From the NCBI GenBank assembly GCA_025998755.1, contig AP024674.1:1354162-1418161 (forward strand): a stretch of 64,000 bases of DNA, in the 5' to 3' direction. A program made the translations under genes and the position numbers. Position 1 is the stretch's first letter; every line of letters starts with the position of its first letter. Below are positions 1 to 8,646 of the stretch, piece after piece. The notes under the pieces are model-generated. The model was not told the origin of the DNA. It worked only from the letters and a program-made list of their open reading frames with translations, and did no database searches. This DNA comes from Armatimonadota bacterium. Lineage in GTDB: Bacteria > Armatimonadota > UBA5829 > DSUL01.

Positions 1-123
1 CCGGACAAGCAGCTTGAAGCGCATCCGGACACAACCCCACCTGTCCAGCGGACCGGCCAGGTGGATCAGTGTCTCCCTGGGATGATTGAGTGGTCTGGTG
101 AGCCGGAACCTTCGACGTTTCAT
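1..123 (-). CDS. Possible 5' end of a gene running off the left edge
   Basis: An open frame begins with ATG at 123 and stays open for 41 codons to the window edge. A GGGAGAGG motif lies 6 bases upstream of that ATG. The product starts MKRRRFRLTRP and is basic. An internal ATG at 24, preceded by AGGTGGGG and giving MRFKLLVR, would look more like the start of a membrane protein such as a sensor kinase. Too little is visible to name a family. It lies downstream of the CorC gene on the same strand, beyond a hairpin. Confidence 0.3.
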   Translation of the reverse strand, partial: MKRRRFRLTRPLNHPRETLIHLAGPLDRWGCVRMRFKLLVR

Positions 124-150
124 GGGCATCCTCTCCCTGAAATCATGTTA

Positions 151-170
151 CCCCGGCGGGAGCGCCGGGG
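151..170 (-). terminator. Hairpin after the first CorC gene
   Basis: Perfect 8-bp GC-rich stem (CCCCGGCG / CGCCGGGG) with a 4-base loop. It lies 14 bases after the most likely true stop of the CorC gene (184-186). No T-run follows, so it is a weak intrinsic terminator candidate. Its position supports the stop inferred from the third frame. Confidence 0.45.
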
Positions 171-183
171 TTCCCACAGCCCG

Positions 184-1520
184 TCAGGCAGTATCGCCGG
201 ACTCCGTCCCGACGGCGCCAAGCTCCACCTCCAGACCGCCCCACGGCCAGTCCGTCCAGCGCCGTCACCCGCATCCGGACCCCCTCCAGCTCCACCTCAT
301 CCCCCACGGCCGGCGGCCGCCCCAGAAGCGCCAGCGCCAGGCCGCCCATGGTATCCACGTCTTCCCGCTGGAATGCGACGCCTGTCTCCTCCTCGAACTC
401 GTCCAGCCGCACCCGTCCTGAGAGCGCCCATCTGCGCTCGTCCAGCCGCTGGATCGGCCGGCTCTTCCTCGTCGAATTCGTCCTGCACCTCCCCGAAGAT
501 CTCCTCCAGAACGTCCTCCAGCGTGACCATTCCGGCGGTGCCGCCATACTCGTCCAGTACCACCGCCACCTGAGCGCCGCGCTTCTGGAATTCCATCAGT
601 AGCTCTTCCAGTGTCAACTGCTCCGGGACGAAGACGGCCGGGCGCATGGCGTCCGCTATGGAGCGCTCGTCTTGCGGCCGGCGCAGCTCCCGGAACAGTT
701 CTTTGACGTGCAGAATGCCGCGGATGTCATCCAGGCTCTCGCCGTACACCGGATAGCGCGTATGGCGCGTCTCCACTGCGATCCTGACCGCCTCATCCAC
801 GCTGCACTCCAGCGGGATGCCGACGACCGACGTCCGCGGCACCATCACCTTGCGCACCAGCAACTCCCGGAAGTGAAGCAGATTGACCAGGATCTCGCTC
901 TCCTGCTCACCCAGGGTCCCCTGCTCGTGGCTCTCCTCCACGATGAGCTCCAGCTCCCGCGGAGTATGCACGCTGGCCGTCTCGCTGATGAGCGGGATCC
1001 GGAACGCCCGCAGCATGAGGTTCCCCACCCCGTTCAGCAGGAGCACCACCGGCAGAGCGAGTTTGCTGAACACAAGCATGGGAGTGCTGACGGTGAGAGC
1101 CGTCTTCTCCGGCCGGAACAGCGCCAGAGACTTGGGAACCATTTCACCCAGCACCACGTGGAGATACGTTAGCAACAGGACCGCCACTCCCCCGCTCAGG
1201 GAATGGACTGCCGCCTCCTGCAGCCATCCCAGCCCTGCAAGATGCGGGCGCAGCCACTGGGCCAGGCCGTGCTCCCCGTACATCCCCAGCCCCAGGCTGG
1301 CGGCCGTGATCCCCACCTGTGCGGCGGCGATGTAGCGATCCTGGCGGCGGGCATCACTCTGGACGTAGCGCACCAGCGCGGCGGCCCGGGATCCGGCATC
1401 GGCGAGCCGGCTGATGCGCGCCCGCGGCGCGGCCACGATGGCGAACTCGGCGGCCACGAAAAGAGCGTTCAGGAGCACGAGCGCCGCCACCACGGACCAG
1501 AATGTCAGCGGATCCGTCAC
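184..1520 (-). pseudogene. CorC/HlyC-family membrane protein (DUF21 + CBS pair + CorC_HlyC), frame broken twice
   Basis: Family members are inner-membrane proteins implicated in divalent-cation (Mg/Co) homeostasis. The N-terminal DUF21 membrane part (VAALVLLNALFVAAEFA) is followed by paired CBS domains with MVPRTSVVGI and VLDEYGGTAGMVTLEDVLEE. The GTG start at 1520 overlaps the stop of the upstream paralogue (GTGA). The first frame loses homology after EEEPADP near 455. The CorC_HlyC domain resumes one base on as RLDERRWALSGRVRLDEFEE. Near 230 a second one-base skip restores LEVELGAVGTESGDTA and a stop at 184. The uncorrected frame would stop at 297. Both shifts behave as one extra base. They may be sequencing errors at a contig end rather than true inactivation. 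Confidence 0.8.
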
Positions 1521-2952
1521 GGCTCTTCCGCCTCCCGGGGATGCAGCAGGACGGAGACGAGAGAATGCCCGTCCATCGCCTCCACCTCGAACGTCCAGCC
1601 GCCGTAGTCCAGCGTCTGCCCCTCCTCCGGAATCCGGCCCAGTTTCTCCATGACAAGGCCGGCCACCGTATCGGATTCGGAATCGCCCACGTCCAGCCCG
1701 GTCAGTTCGGCCAGGTCCGCGAGAGGAAGCGTGCCCGGCACGCGGTAGCCGCCCTCGCCAAGGGGCACGACACGGTCCGCAGGACCTTTCTCGTACTCAT
1801 CGGGGATCTCGCCCACCACCTCTTCCAGGAGATCCTCCAGCGTCACAATGCCGGACGTCCCGCCGTACTCATCCACCACCAGCGCCATATGCTGGTGACG
1901 GTCCCGCAGGTCCGACAGAAGATCCACCACCAGTCTGCTCTCCGGGACCCGAGGCATATCGCGCAGCAGCTTTTCCAGATCCACCGGCCCTGGCCCGGCG
2001 CTAGCGGCAAGTAAATCTTTGACGTGCAGCAGCCCCAGCACATCATCCAAGCTCCCGCGATACACCGGGATACGGGTGTAAGGGGAATCCGTTGCGACTC
2101 GCACCAGATCCTCGACGGGCGTATCGGCTGGAATGGCGAACACCCGCGTACGGGGCACCATCACCTCTCGGACCCTGCGGTTGGCAAGGCGAAGGACATT
2201 ATGCAGACGCTCACGCTCCGCATCGTCCAGCATCCCGCCTTCGTGGCTTTCTTCGACAAGATAATCAATGTCTTCAGGCGCGTGGACGTGCATCCGCGGA
2301 CCGACAGGGATGCGCAGCAGACGAAGCAGGACCGACGCGCTGCCGTTGAGCAACCATGTGAGGGGAGCAAAAAGCCAGAGAGACCAGCGCATCGGCATAG
2401 TCGTCGCCAGGGCTACCGTGACGGGGTAGCGAATGGCGACGGACTTGGGCAGCAGTTCTCCCAGCACCACCTGTGCGCTCACCAGCCCGGCCAGAGTGAC
2501 AACTGCCGCCAAGCGAAAGGGCAGCTTCCGGGGACAGTCCTCCCGCCTCCTGCAGTCGTCCGGCGAGCGCGCGGCCCACCGTGGCCTGTCCGTACGCTCC
2601 TAGCACCAGGCTGGAGAGCGTGATCCCGATCTGGCACGCAGCCACATACGTGTCCAGGGCGCGGCTGGAGGACATCAGGGGAAGCAGAGCGCGCGCCAGA
2701 GCGTTCCCCTCCCCTGCAAGCTCCTCCAATGCGCGTCCGCCGGCTGGCCACCGCCGAAAACTCGGCCGCCACGTACAGGGCATTGGCGGCGATCAGCAGG
2801 AAAATGACAATGGCCGCGGTCACCACGGCAACCCCCCGTGAGCCAGCGGCACTAGCCCTCCCGGCAGGCGGGCGCATTGTCTGGAGGGTCCGCGCGCGGG
2901 CGCGCGCGGGTTGCGCAGGCTTATTGTCCGGGTCTGGCGTGTCTTCGCTCAT
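1517..2952 (-). pseudogene. Second CorC/HlyC-family membrane protein, N-terminal half broken by two frameshifts
   Basis: Paralogue of the next gene, with which it overlaps by 4 bases. The intact frame from 2512 carries the end of DUF21 (VVLGELLPKSVA), CBS domains ([31 protein letters not shown]) and a CorC_HlyC domain ending near SVLLHP. The missing N-terminus is present in two other frames: VIFLLIAANALYVAAEFSAV (stopping making sense near 2730) and LEELAGEGNALARALLP through ALSL (near 2510). Skipping one base at each point rebuilds a continuous DUF21 domain. The start is uncertain: ATG 2952 and ATG 2877 are both possible and neither has a clear ribosome site. The lesions match those in the neighbour, which suggests a common technical cause. 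Confidence 0.75.
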
Positions 2953-3046
2953 GCGCTGCGTGCGGCCGCCATCCGGCCGTCCCGCAAACATGGTCGGTCA
3001 TTTCCGGCCGCCTGTCAAGACGCGGCCGGAGCCGCCGGGGAAAAGA

Positions 3047-3424
3047 CTAGAGCTCCGTGGAGGCTGCCTGCTCGTCCAGCTTTTTCTTCAAACGCAGGAA
3101 GGCCTGCTGCGCCAGCGGATAGTCCGGCCGTATCTCCAGCGCCTGGTCATAAGCATGCAACGCTTGCTCCGGCACTCCGGCGAACTCATACGCCTGCCCC
3201 AGGTTGTAACGTAGATTAGCGGCGTTTGGGTTGAGTTCCACCGCCCTCTGGAAGGCCCCGATGGCGGTCTCGTAATGGCCCACCTTCGCATAGGCCACTC
3301 CCAGATGCGCGAATGCCCGCCAGTTGTCCGGTTCCTGGCGGGTCAGTTCCTCCAGCAGCGGGACCGCGCCCGCCGCGTCACCCGCGTCCAGCAGACTCTT
3401 CGCCTCTTCAAACAGATCCGGCAT
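3047..3424 (-). CDS. Small TPR-repeat protein
   Basis: A 125-residue soluble protein made of about three tetratricopeptide repeats, for example WRAFAHLGVAYAKVGHYETA and LRYNLGQAYEFAGVPEQALH. TPRs are protein-protein interaction scaffolds. There is no signal peptide and no catalytic domain. It starts 30 bases after the stop of the histidine kinase gene on the same strand, with GGGAGAGG upstream, so the two are probably cotranscribed. It could be an adaptor for the kinase, but that is inferred from position only. Confidence 0.8.
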   Translation of the reverse strand: MPDLFEEAKSLLDAGDAAGAVPLLEELTRQEPDNWRAFAHLGVAYAKVGHYETAIGAFQRAVELNPNAANLRYNLGQAYEFAGVPEQALHAYDQALEIRPDYPLAQQAFLRLKKKLDEQAASTEL

Positions 3425-3454
3425 CGCTTTCGTGACCTCTCCCGGCCGGGGCGC

Positions 3455-4564
3455 TCAGTTCCGGCTGCCCGAAGGCGCAGGCTGATGCTCTTCCGGGCCG
3501 CGCAGAGGAAGCAGAATGTGCATCTGCGTCCCCTTGCCCAGTTCGCTCTCCGCCCAGATGCGTCCTCCGTGCGCGTCGACCGCCAGGCGGCAGAACGTCA
3601 GCCCCAGTCCGGTGGACGGCCCGGCCTTTTTCTGGCCCTTGACCTGCGCATACTTGTCGAAGATGCGTTGCAGATCCGACTCCGGAATGCCGTAGCCCGT
3701 ATCGCGTACGACCAGATGCGCCATTCCGTCCTCGGCTGGCGCCGTCTCCACGGAGACTTCGCCGTCCTTGGGGGTGAACTTCACGGCATTGCCCAGAAGA
3801 TTCACCAGCACGCGCCGCATCAGATCCTGATCCACATTCAGACGCACGCCGTTGCAGGACTGCTTCAGCTTGATGCCGGACTCGTCCGCCAGAGGTTTGA
3901 CCACACGCAGGGCGCTTTCCGCAAGCTCGCACAGGTCCACGGGCTCAAGGCGCAGCTTCATCTCCCGCGCCTCCAGCTTCGCCACGTCCAGGATCTGGTT
4001 TACCATCTCCAGCAGACGCTGCCCGTCGGCGACGGCGAAATCTATCATCTCCTGCTGATCCTTATCTAGTTCGCCCAGGATCCCCATCTGCAACGTCTGC
4101 AGCGAGGTGATAATCCCTGTGAGCGGGGTGCGCAGATCGTGGACCAGCATATGTGTCAGGTCCTCGCGGACGCGGGTCTCAAGCTGAAGCTTTTCGAGAG
4201 CCTGGCGGATGCGCTCGCGGTCGCGGCTGACACGCTCCACCGCAATGCCCGCCACCAGGATGAACGCGAGCCGCATCAGCTCCGGCTCGGTGTAAGAGGT
4301 AATGCCGCGCTTGTCGTTGGTGAAGTGGTACATCGCCACCACCGCCACGATGGCAGTCACCAGCCCCGTGCGTCCAAAGACGATGGCGGCGGGAATGACG
4401 ACGAGAATATAGAGAGCGGAGATGGGCGAGCTGCGGCCGAGGACCAGTCCCTGCAGGTCCAGCCAGCCAATGCCGACCCACAGGATGAGCAGCATCCAGA
4501 ACATGCGGCGCCGCTCGTTGATCTTCGCTTTGTCGTCCTGCTGTTGAGAAGTTGCCGCGCTCAA
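3455..4564 (-). CDS. Membrane-bound sensor histidine kinase
   Basis: 369 residues. About four hydrophobic segments lie in residues 21-110, without an evident large extracytoplasmic sensor domain. A short coiled linker and a HisKA domain with VHDLRTPL follow (phospho-accepting His about 142). The HATPase domain has an N-box NLLGNAVKFTP (about 255-265), G1 DTGYGIP and G2 STGLGLTF. All catalytic boxes look intact, so it should autophosphorylate. No cognate response regulator is adjacent. The listed start is TTG at 4564 without a good ribosome site; the ATG at MFWMLLILW (residue 21) is an alternative. The sensed signal cannot be read from the sequence. Confidence 0.9.
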   Translation of the reverse strand: MSAATSQQQDDKAKINERRRMFWMLLILWVGIGWLDLQGLVLGRSSPISALYILVVIPAAIVFGRTGLVTAIVAVVAMYHFTNDKRGITSYTEPELMRLAFILVAGIAVERVSRDRERIRQALEKLQLETRVREDLTHMLVHDLRTPLTGIITSLQTLQMGILGELDKDQQEMIDFAVADGQRLLEMVNQILDVAKLEAREMKLRLEPVDLCELAESALRVVKPLADESGIKLKQSCNGVRLNVDQDLMRRVLVNLLGNAVKFTPKDGEVSVETAPAEDGMAHLVVRDTGYGIPESDLQRIFDKYAQVKGQKKAGPSTGLGLTFCRLAVDAHGGRIWAESELGKGTQMHILLPLRGPEEHQPAPSGSRN

Positions 4565-4584
4565 GTCACAAACACTCGACCACC

Positions 4585-4600
4585 GGCCCGTAAACGGGCC
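4585..4600. other. Intercistronic hairpin between nifU-like and kinase genes
   Basis: Perfect 6-bp stem GGCCCG / CGGGCC with a 4-base loop, in the 69-base gap between the NifU-like gene and the kinase. It lacks a T-run, so it is more likely an RNA stability or partial termination element than a full terminator. Confidence 0.3.
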
Positions 4601-4633
4601 GCCACGACTTCCGGCCGTGGAGCGTCCGCCTCC

Positions 4634-4903
4634 TCAACCCTCCTGCACAGAATCCGGGGGCAGCGCCTCCACCCCGACGATCTCGGGAACGTTCTGCCGC
4701 ACGACGCGCTCGATGCCCATCTTCAGGGTCATCTGCGCCATCGGGCAGCCGCTACAGTGGCCGGTCATCACCATCCGGGCGATCATATCGTCGCCGATCT
4801 CCACCAGGCGGACATCGCCGCCGTCGCGCTGCAGGGCGGGCCGGATGAGATCCAGCGCCTCTTCCACGCGCTCTACGAGGTTCTGCCTGACGTCGTCTTC
4901 CAA
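4634..4903 (-). CDS. NifU C-terminal-domain protein (Fe-S cluster scaffold/carrier)
   Basis: 89 residues consisting only of a NifU-like (Nfu) domain. The conserved CxxC is seen as HCSGCPMAQMTLKMGIE around residues 49-65, and RDGGDVRLVEI matches the family. Nfu proteins carry 4Fe-4S clusters and deliver them to apoproteins in the cytoplasm. The length is normal for stand-alone Nfu proteins. It is the first gene of the leftward run and faces the GHMP kinase gene across a 260-base divergent region. Confidence 0.9.
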   Translation of the reverse strand: MEDDVRQNLVERVEEALDLIRPALQRDGGDVRLVEIGDDMIARMVMTGHCSGCPMAQMTLKMGIERVVRQNVPEIVGVEALPPDSVQEG

Positions 4904-5163
4904 GAGATCTTATGAAAGCCTTTCCGAGGGGGTGCCGGCCGCCTCTCTCGCAGGAGCGCCGGCCGGGTTCCTGACCATCTTACCCGAACACTCCGCCCCC
5001 CGCCAGAAAAACAGGGCTCCCGTTGTTGGACGTCGCAACAGCCCATCGGTGTTCCATCTCCCCGAGCGCCAGTCAAGGGAACCGCAAGACGGGGAGGAGT
5101 CGTTGCGACGGGTGTAGAAGTCATAACCATTCCTCCCCCCACTGGAGATTTTCGGAGATTCGA
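4904..5163. other. Divergent intergenic region with nested inverted repeats
   Basis: No gene is visible between the leftward NifU-like gene and the rightward GHMP kinase. The region holds a 9-bp inverted repeat (CGTCGCAAC 5031-5039 / GTTGCGACG 5102-5110) enclosing a 7-bp one (CTCCCCG 5058-5064 / CGGGGAG 5090-5096). GTTCC at 5051-5055 could also pair with GGAAC at 5078-5082 as a pseudoknot. It could be a structured 5' leader on either strand or a regulator-binding region. I could not match it to a known riboswitch consensus by eye. Confidence 0.4.
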
Positions 5164-6552
5164 ATGCTTTTCGCCGGTCCCGGGACACCGGAGACTCAAG
5201 TTGAGAGGCTGGTCGAGACGGCCTCAGGCTCAAACTTCTTCGAACACAACAGGCCCGTGCACGTGGCTCGCGCCCCCGGCAGGCTGGACGTAATGGGCGG
5301 GATTGCGGACTACAGTGGTTCCCTGGTCCTGGAGGCCCCCATCGCGTCCGGCGCCGTCGCGGCAGTCCAGGTGACGGACGAGGGGACCGTGACAGCCAGG
5401 ACCGAAAGCGAGTCCCTGAAAGATCTTCGCAAGGAAGCCTGCTTTCCGGTTCGGGAGATCGTCGCCCGCTCGCCCGAAGACTATCCGCGGATCCGTGAGC
5501 GTTTCCGTGAGGATAGAGAAGCCTCCTGGGCTGCGTATGTGGCCGGATGCCTGAGCGTCCTGACGGGACGTTCACTGGCTGAAACCCCTCCGGGGATCCG
5601 GATTTTGCTCTCGTCGGATGTTCCAGCAGGCGCCGGAGTGGCCAGCTCGGCCGCCATAGAGGTGGCCACCATGACCGCTCTGACGTCAGCGCTCGGGGTC
5701 ACACTGGAAGGGGAGCAACTGGCGGCCCTGTGCCAGGAGGTAGAGAATCACATCGCGGGAGCGCCGTGCGGCATTATGGACCAGATGACCGCCGCTCTGG
5801 GCAAGGAGAACCATCTGCTGAAGCTGCGCTGCGACCCGGCGACGGTGCTGGGTCATGTGCCTGTCCCCGAAGGAGTACGTTTCTTCGGGATCAACTCCGG
5901 AGTCAAGCACTCCGTGGGAGGCGCCCGCTATACGCGGGCGAGGGTGGGAGCGTTCATGGCGGTGGCCATCTTGCGCGAGCACGGGGTAAACTTGCCCGGC
6001 GGATATCTGTGCGGCCTGTCGCGGAGGGACTTCCACGCCGCCCGGTGCTGGCTTCCCCACTCCATTACCGGCGAGGAGTTCCTGAACAGGCACGGGGCCT
6101 ATCCGGACCCGGTGACTTCGCCTGACCCGGAAGAGACCTATTATCCTCGCAGCGCGGCTGAACATGCGGTGAACGAGAACTGCCGGGTCTTCCGCTTCTC
6201 GCAACTTCTGGCCGCATCGGCAAGGGACAGAGGCCACCTGGAAGAGGCAGGCGCTCTGATGTACGCCAGCCACTGGAGCTACGGGCAGCTGGCTCTGCTG
6301 GGTTGCGCGGAGACCGATCTACTGGTTCGCCTGCTGCGCGAGGCGGGCCCGGAGCGCGGTGTGCTGGGAGCCAAGATCACCGGCGGCGGATGCGGGGGCA
6401 CCGTTGCCGTGATGAGCACCCGGAACCCGGAGGATTATCGCACCAGCGTGCTGTTGCCCTACGAAGCCGAGACAGGCATCCGCCCCGAGATCATCCAGGG
6501 CTCCAGCCCGGGAGCCGTGGAGTGGGGAATCCGCGTGTTGAACGGAATATGA
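5164..6552 (+). CDS. GHMP-family sugar kinase, L-arabinokinase/galactokinase-like
   Basis: 462 residues from ATG 5164, preceded by CGGAG at 5-base spacing. The N-terminal motif ARAPGRLDVMGGIADYSGS is the GHMP sugar-kinase signature in the form typical of plant L-arabinokinase C-terminal domains (DVMGGIADYSG) rather than the galactokinase form (GEHTDY). The ATP loop VPAGAGVASSAAIEVA follows. CGIMDQMTAALG supplies the catalytic region, and KITGGGCGGTVAV is motif 3 near the C-terminus. Such kinases phosphorylate the sugar anomeric carbon to give a sugar 1-phosphate. The stop overlaps the next start (ATGA), so a nucleotidyltransferase is translated directly after it. Arabinose or galactose is the likely substrate; the exact sugar is inferred. 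Confidence 0.85.
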   Translation: MLFAGPGTPETQVERLVETASGSNFFEHNRPVHVARAPGRLDVMGGIADYSGSLVLEAPIASGAVAAVQVTDEGTVTARTESESLKDLRKEACFPVREIVARSPEDYPRIRERFREDREASWAAYVAGCLSVLTGRSLAETPPGIRILLSSDVPAGAGVASSAAIEVATMTALTSALGVTLEGEQLAALCQEVENHIAGAPCGIMDQMTAALGKENHLLKLRCDPATVLGHVPVPEGVRFFGINSGVKHSVGGARYTRARVGAFMAVAILREHGVNLPGGYLCGLSRRDFHAARCWLPHSITGEEFLNRHGAYPDPVTSPDPEETYYPRSAAEHAVNENCRVFRFSQLLAASARDRGHLEEAGALMYASHWSYGQLALLGCAETDLLVRLLREAGPERGVLGAKITGGGCGGTVAVMSTRNPEDYRTSVLLPYEAETGIRPEIIQGSSPGAVEWGIRVLNGI

Positions 6553-7496
6553 CAGCAAACAACGTTTTGAGGAAAGCCATCATCCCCGCCGCGGGACGGG
6601 GAACGCGTCAGTTTCCTGCCTCCCGCGCCGTACGAAAAGAGCTGTTTCCGCTGGTGGACAGAGACGGTGTAACGCGCGCCGCAATGCACCTGATCGTGCG
6701 AGAGGCGCTCTCGGCTGGAGTCGAGGAGGTCTGCATCGTGGCCTCCCCCGGTGCGGAGGCGGCCTACCGGGACTACTTCCGCTCGCTGACGCCTGAGGAG
6801 GAGTCGGTCTACGGCCGGAAACCCGCCGCCCTGACCGAAGCGGCGGAGCTGGCCGACCTGGGCAAGCGCATCACTTACCGCATTCAGGAGCAGCAGTTAG
6901 GGCTGGGACACGCCGTCTGGTGCGCCAGAGATTTCGCCGCCGGCGAGCCCGTGCTGGTGCTGCTCGGTGATCACGTATACGTATCGGAAACTGAGGCGTC
7001 GTGCGCGGCACAGCTCGCGGATGCGTGGCGGGAGTGCGCAGCGAGCGTCTCCGCGGTCCATCCGGTGGGGCCGGAGCAGATCCATCTGTACGGGATCGTG
7101 CGTACCGACGGCTCTCCCGGCCCTCGCTGGCGGGTTCTGGAAATCGTGGAGAAGCCGGACCGGCAGACGGCGGAGCGCAGCCTGATATCACGCCCGAGTC
7201 CGGCGCTTCCATATCTCGCGTTTTTCGGGATGCACGTGCTTCAGCAGGACGTCTTCGACGCTCTGAACCATCTGATCGAGCACGATATTCGGGATCACGG
7301 GGAGTATCAGCTCACCACCGCGCAGTCGCTGGCGGCCGGAAGCGGAGACTACTTCGCCGTCGAGGTCGCCGGGCAGAGTTTGGACTTCGGAGTCCCCTCG
7401 GGCCTGGCGTTGACTCAGGCCGTACTGACATCGCTGGGGCCGTTCGCGGAGGTTGCAGTCCGCGCCCGGACCCAGCAGACAGCCTGTCCGGCCTGA
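6549..7496 (+). CDS. Sugar-1-phosphate nucleotidyltransferase, GalU-like (UTP-glucose-1-phosphate uridylyltransferase family)
   Basis: 315 residues. The ATG at 6549 overlaps the kinase stop. The N-terminus KAIIPAAGRGTRQFPASRAV is the nucleotide-binding signature of GalU-type enzymes, followed by KELFPLVDRDG. QEQQLGLGHAVWCARDF and PVLVLLGDHVY match the GalU core, and EIVEKPD and LDFGVPSGLALTQAVL match the sugar-binding and C-terminal parts. GalU makes UDP-glucose from UTP and glucose 1-phosphate. Coupled to a sugar 1-kinase, this copy may instead activate the kinase product (for example to UDP-arabinose or UDP-galactose). That specificity is inferred from gene order. It converges with the next gene, leaving 7 bases between stops. 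Confidence 0.87.
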   Translation: MTANNVLRKAIIPAAGRGTRQFPASRAVRKELFPLVDRDGVTRAAMHLIVREALSAGVEEVCIVASPGAEAAYRDYFRSLTPEEESVYGRKPAALTEAAELADLGKRITYRIQEQQLGLGHAVWCARDFAAGEPVLVLLGDHVYVSETEASCAAQLADAWRECAASVSAVHPVGPEQIHLYGIVRTDGSPGPRWRVLEIVEKPDRQTAERSLISRPSPALPYLAFFGMHVLQQDVFDALNHLIEHDIRDHGEYQLTTAQSLAAGSGDYFAVEVAGQSLDFGVPSGLALTQAVLTSLGPFAEVAVRARTQQTACPA

Positions 7497-7503
7497 TCCT
7501 GGC

Positions 7504-8646
7504 TCAGGCCGGAGGCTCCGGCAGCTCCACCGGGTCTGGCTGCGGGATGCCGAAGCGCTCGCGCTTCGCGCGCAGGTAGTAGCGGTAGTTCTCCAGGGTG
7601 ACGTCCGGGGGACAGCGGTGGTCCACGTGGGGAATGTAGCCGCCCTCCTCCACCAGAGGCGCAATGCGCTCCAGCTCCGCATCAATGGCCGCGGGTCCTT
7701 CGATAAGCTGGGTCTTATCCACCCCTCCCATAAGCAGGACGTTCTTGCCGTAGCGGTCGCGCATCGGCCGCGGGTCGCTTCCGCCCCGGATCTCCAAAGG
7801 GAACATTACGTTGACTCCGCCCTTCAGCCAGAGGCCCACCAGCTCGTTGATATTGCCGTCACAGTCCACGATGACGATGTCCACGCCGTGCTGCTTCAGC
7901 AGATCGGTAATCCGTTTGTAGCACGGCACCATATACTCATCGAATAGCGCCGGCGAGATCATGGGACCCGCCTTATATGCCATGTCTTCCCAGAAGTGCG
8001 CGAAGTCGAACTGCACGTCCCGCAAGGCAGGCTCGATCGTGGTGCAGACCAGTTCTGTCACAGTCTGCATCATCTCCCGCATGAGGCCCGGATCATCGTA
8101 GAAGCACATGGTGGACTTCTCGAACCCCATCCAGTCACGGATCCAGCCGAAAATGCTGCCAACGGAGATGCCCAAAGGGTAGTCGCGCCGGCGGTACTGC
8201 TCCACCAGCTCGGGCCAGTTGGGGGGGTAACGCCGATCGGGGGCAAGCGCAAGGCGCGGCAGGAATTCCTTCTCCCAGTCCTCCCGGCTCTCCAGCGGAA
8301 ACCGGATGTATTTCGGGATTCTACTGGAGCCGTCCTTCATCACCATGCAATGAACGCCGCCAGCATTGACCTTTATGATGTGGCGCTCGTCTTCCGAGAG
8401 CACTTTCTCTTCCCACCAGTACAGCAGACCCACGTTGATCGGAGCCATTTGCCTTGGAGCGAAGCGGAAGTACAGATCCGCCAAGGGATTGGAATCGACC
8501 CACTTCGGAAGCCCCTGCTCGTGCCACGCTGTGAAAGTCTCCGCCCAGTATCCGAACTCCTCGTCCGGAACGTGGTCCACGGGCTCGAAATGCATGGTGC
8601 GGACCCAGCGCTCGCGGTGTGTCAGATCCTTTTGCTCTGATGCCAA
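7504..8646 (-). CDS. URO-D-fold protein (uroporphyrinogen decarboxylase/MtaA-like family)
   Basis: 380 residues, using TTG at 8646 with GAGGAG 7 bases upstream; the longer open frame to 9171 has no coding character. The N-terminus THRERWVRTMHFEPVDHVPD and the C-terminus GGYIPHVDHRCPPDVTLENY are typical of the broad URO-D-fold family, which also includes corrinoid methyltransferases. Classical uroporphyrinogen decarboxylase motifs and other heme genes are absent nearby, so heme synthesis is unlikely. Homologues are common beside carbohydrate genes in Armatimonadota and Planctomycetes, usually without known function. It stands alone here, divergent from the HD-GYP gene. Confidence 0.85.
   Translation of the reverse strand: MASEQKDLTHRERWVRTMHFEPVDHVPDEEFGYWAETFTAWHEQGLPKWVDSNPLADLYFRFAPRQMAPINVGLLYWWEEKVLSEDERHIIKVNAGGVHCMVMKDGSSRIPKYIRFPLESREDWEKEFLPRLALAPDRRYPPNWPELVEQYRRRDYPLGISVGSIFGWIRDWMGFEKSTMCFYDDPGLMREMMQTVTELVCTTIEPALRDVQFDFAHFWEDMAYKAGPMISPALFDEYMVPCYKRITDLLKQHGVDIVIVDCDGNINELVGLWLKGGVNVMFPLEIRGGSDPRPMRDRYGKNVLLMGGVDKTQLIEGPAAIDAELERIAPLVEEGGYIPHVDHRCPPDVTLENYRYYLRAKRERFGIPQPDPVELPEPPA

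Noticed and set aside
2889-2920. GC-alternating stretch as a special DNA structure
   Set aside because: It lies within or next to the uncertain N-terminus of the second CorC gene and encodes an Ala/Arg-rich run; GC content alone explains it.
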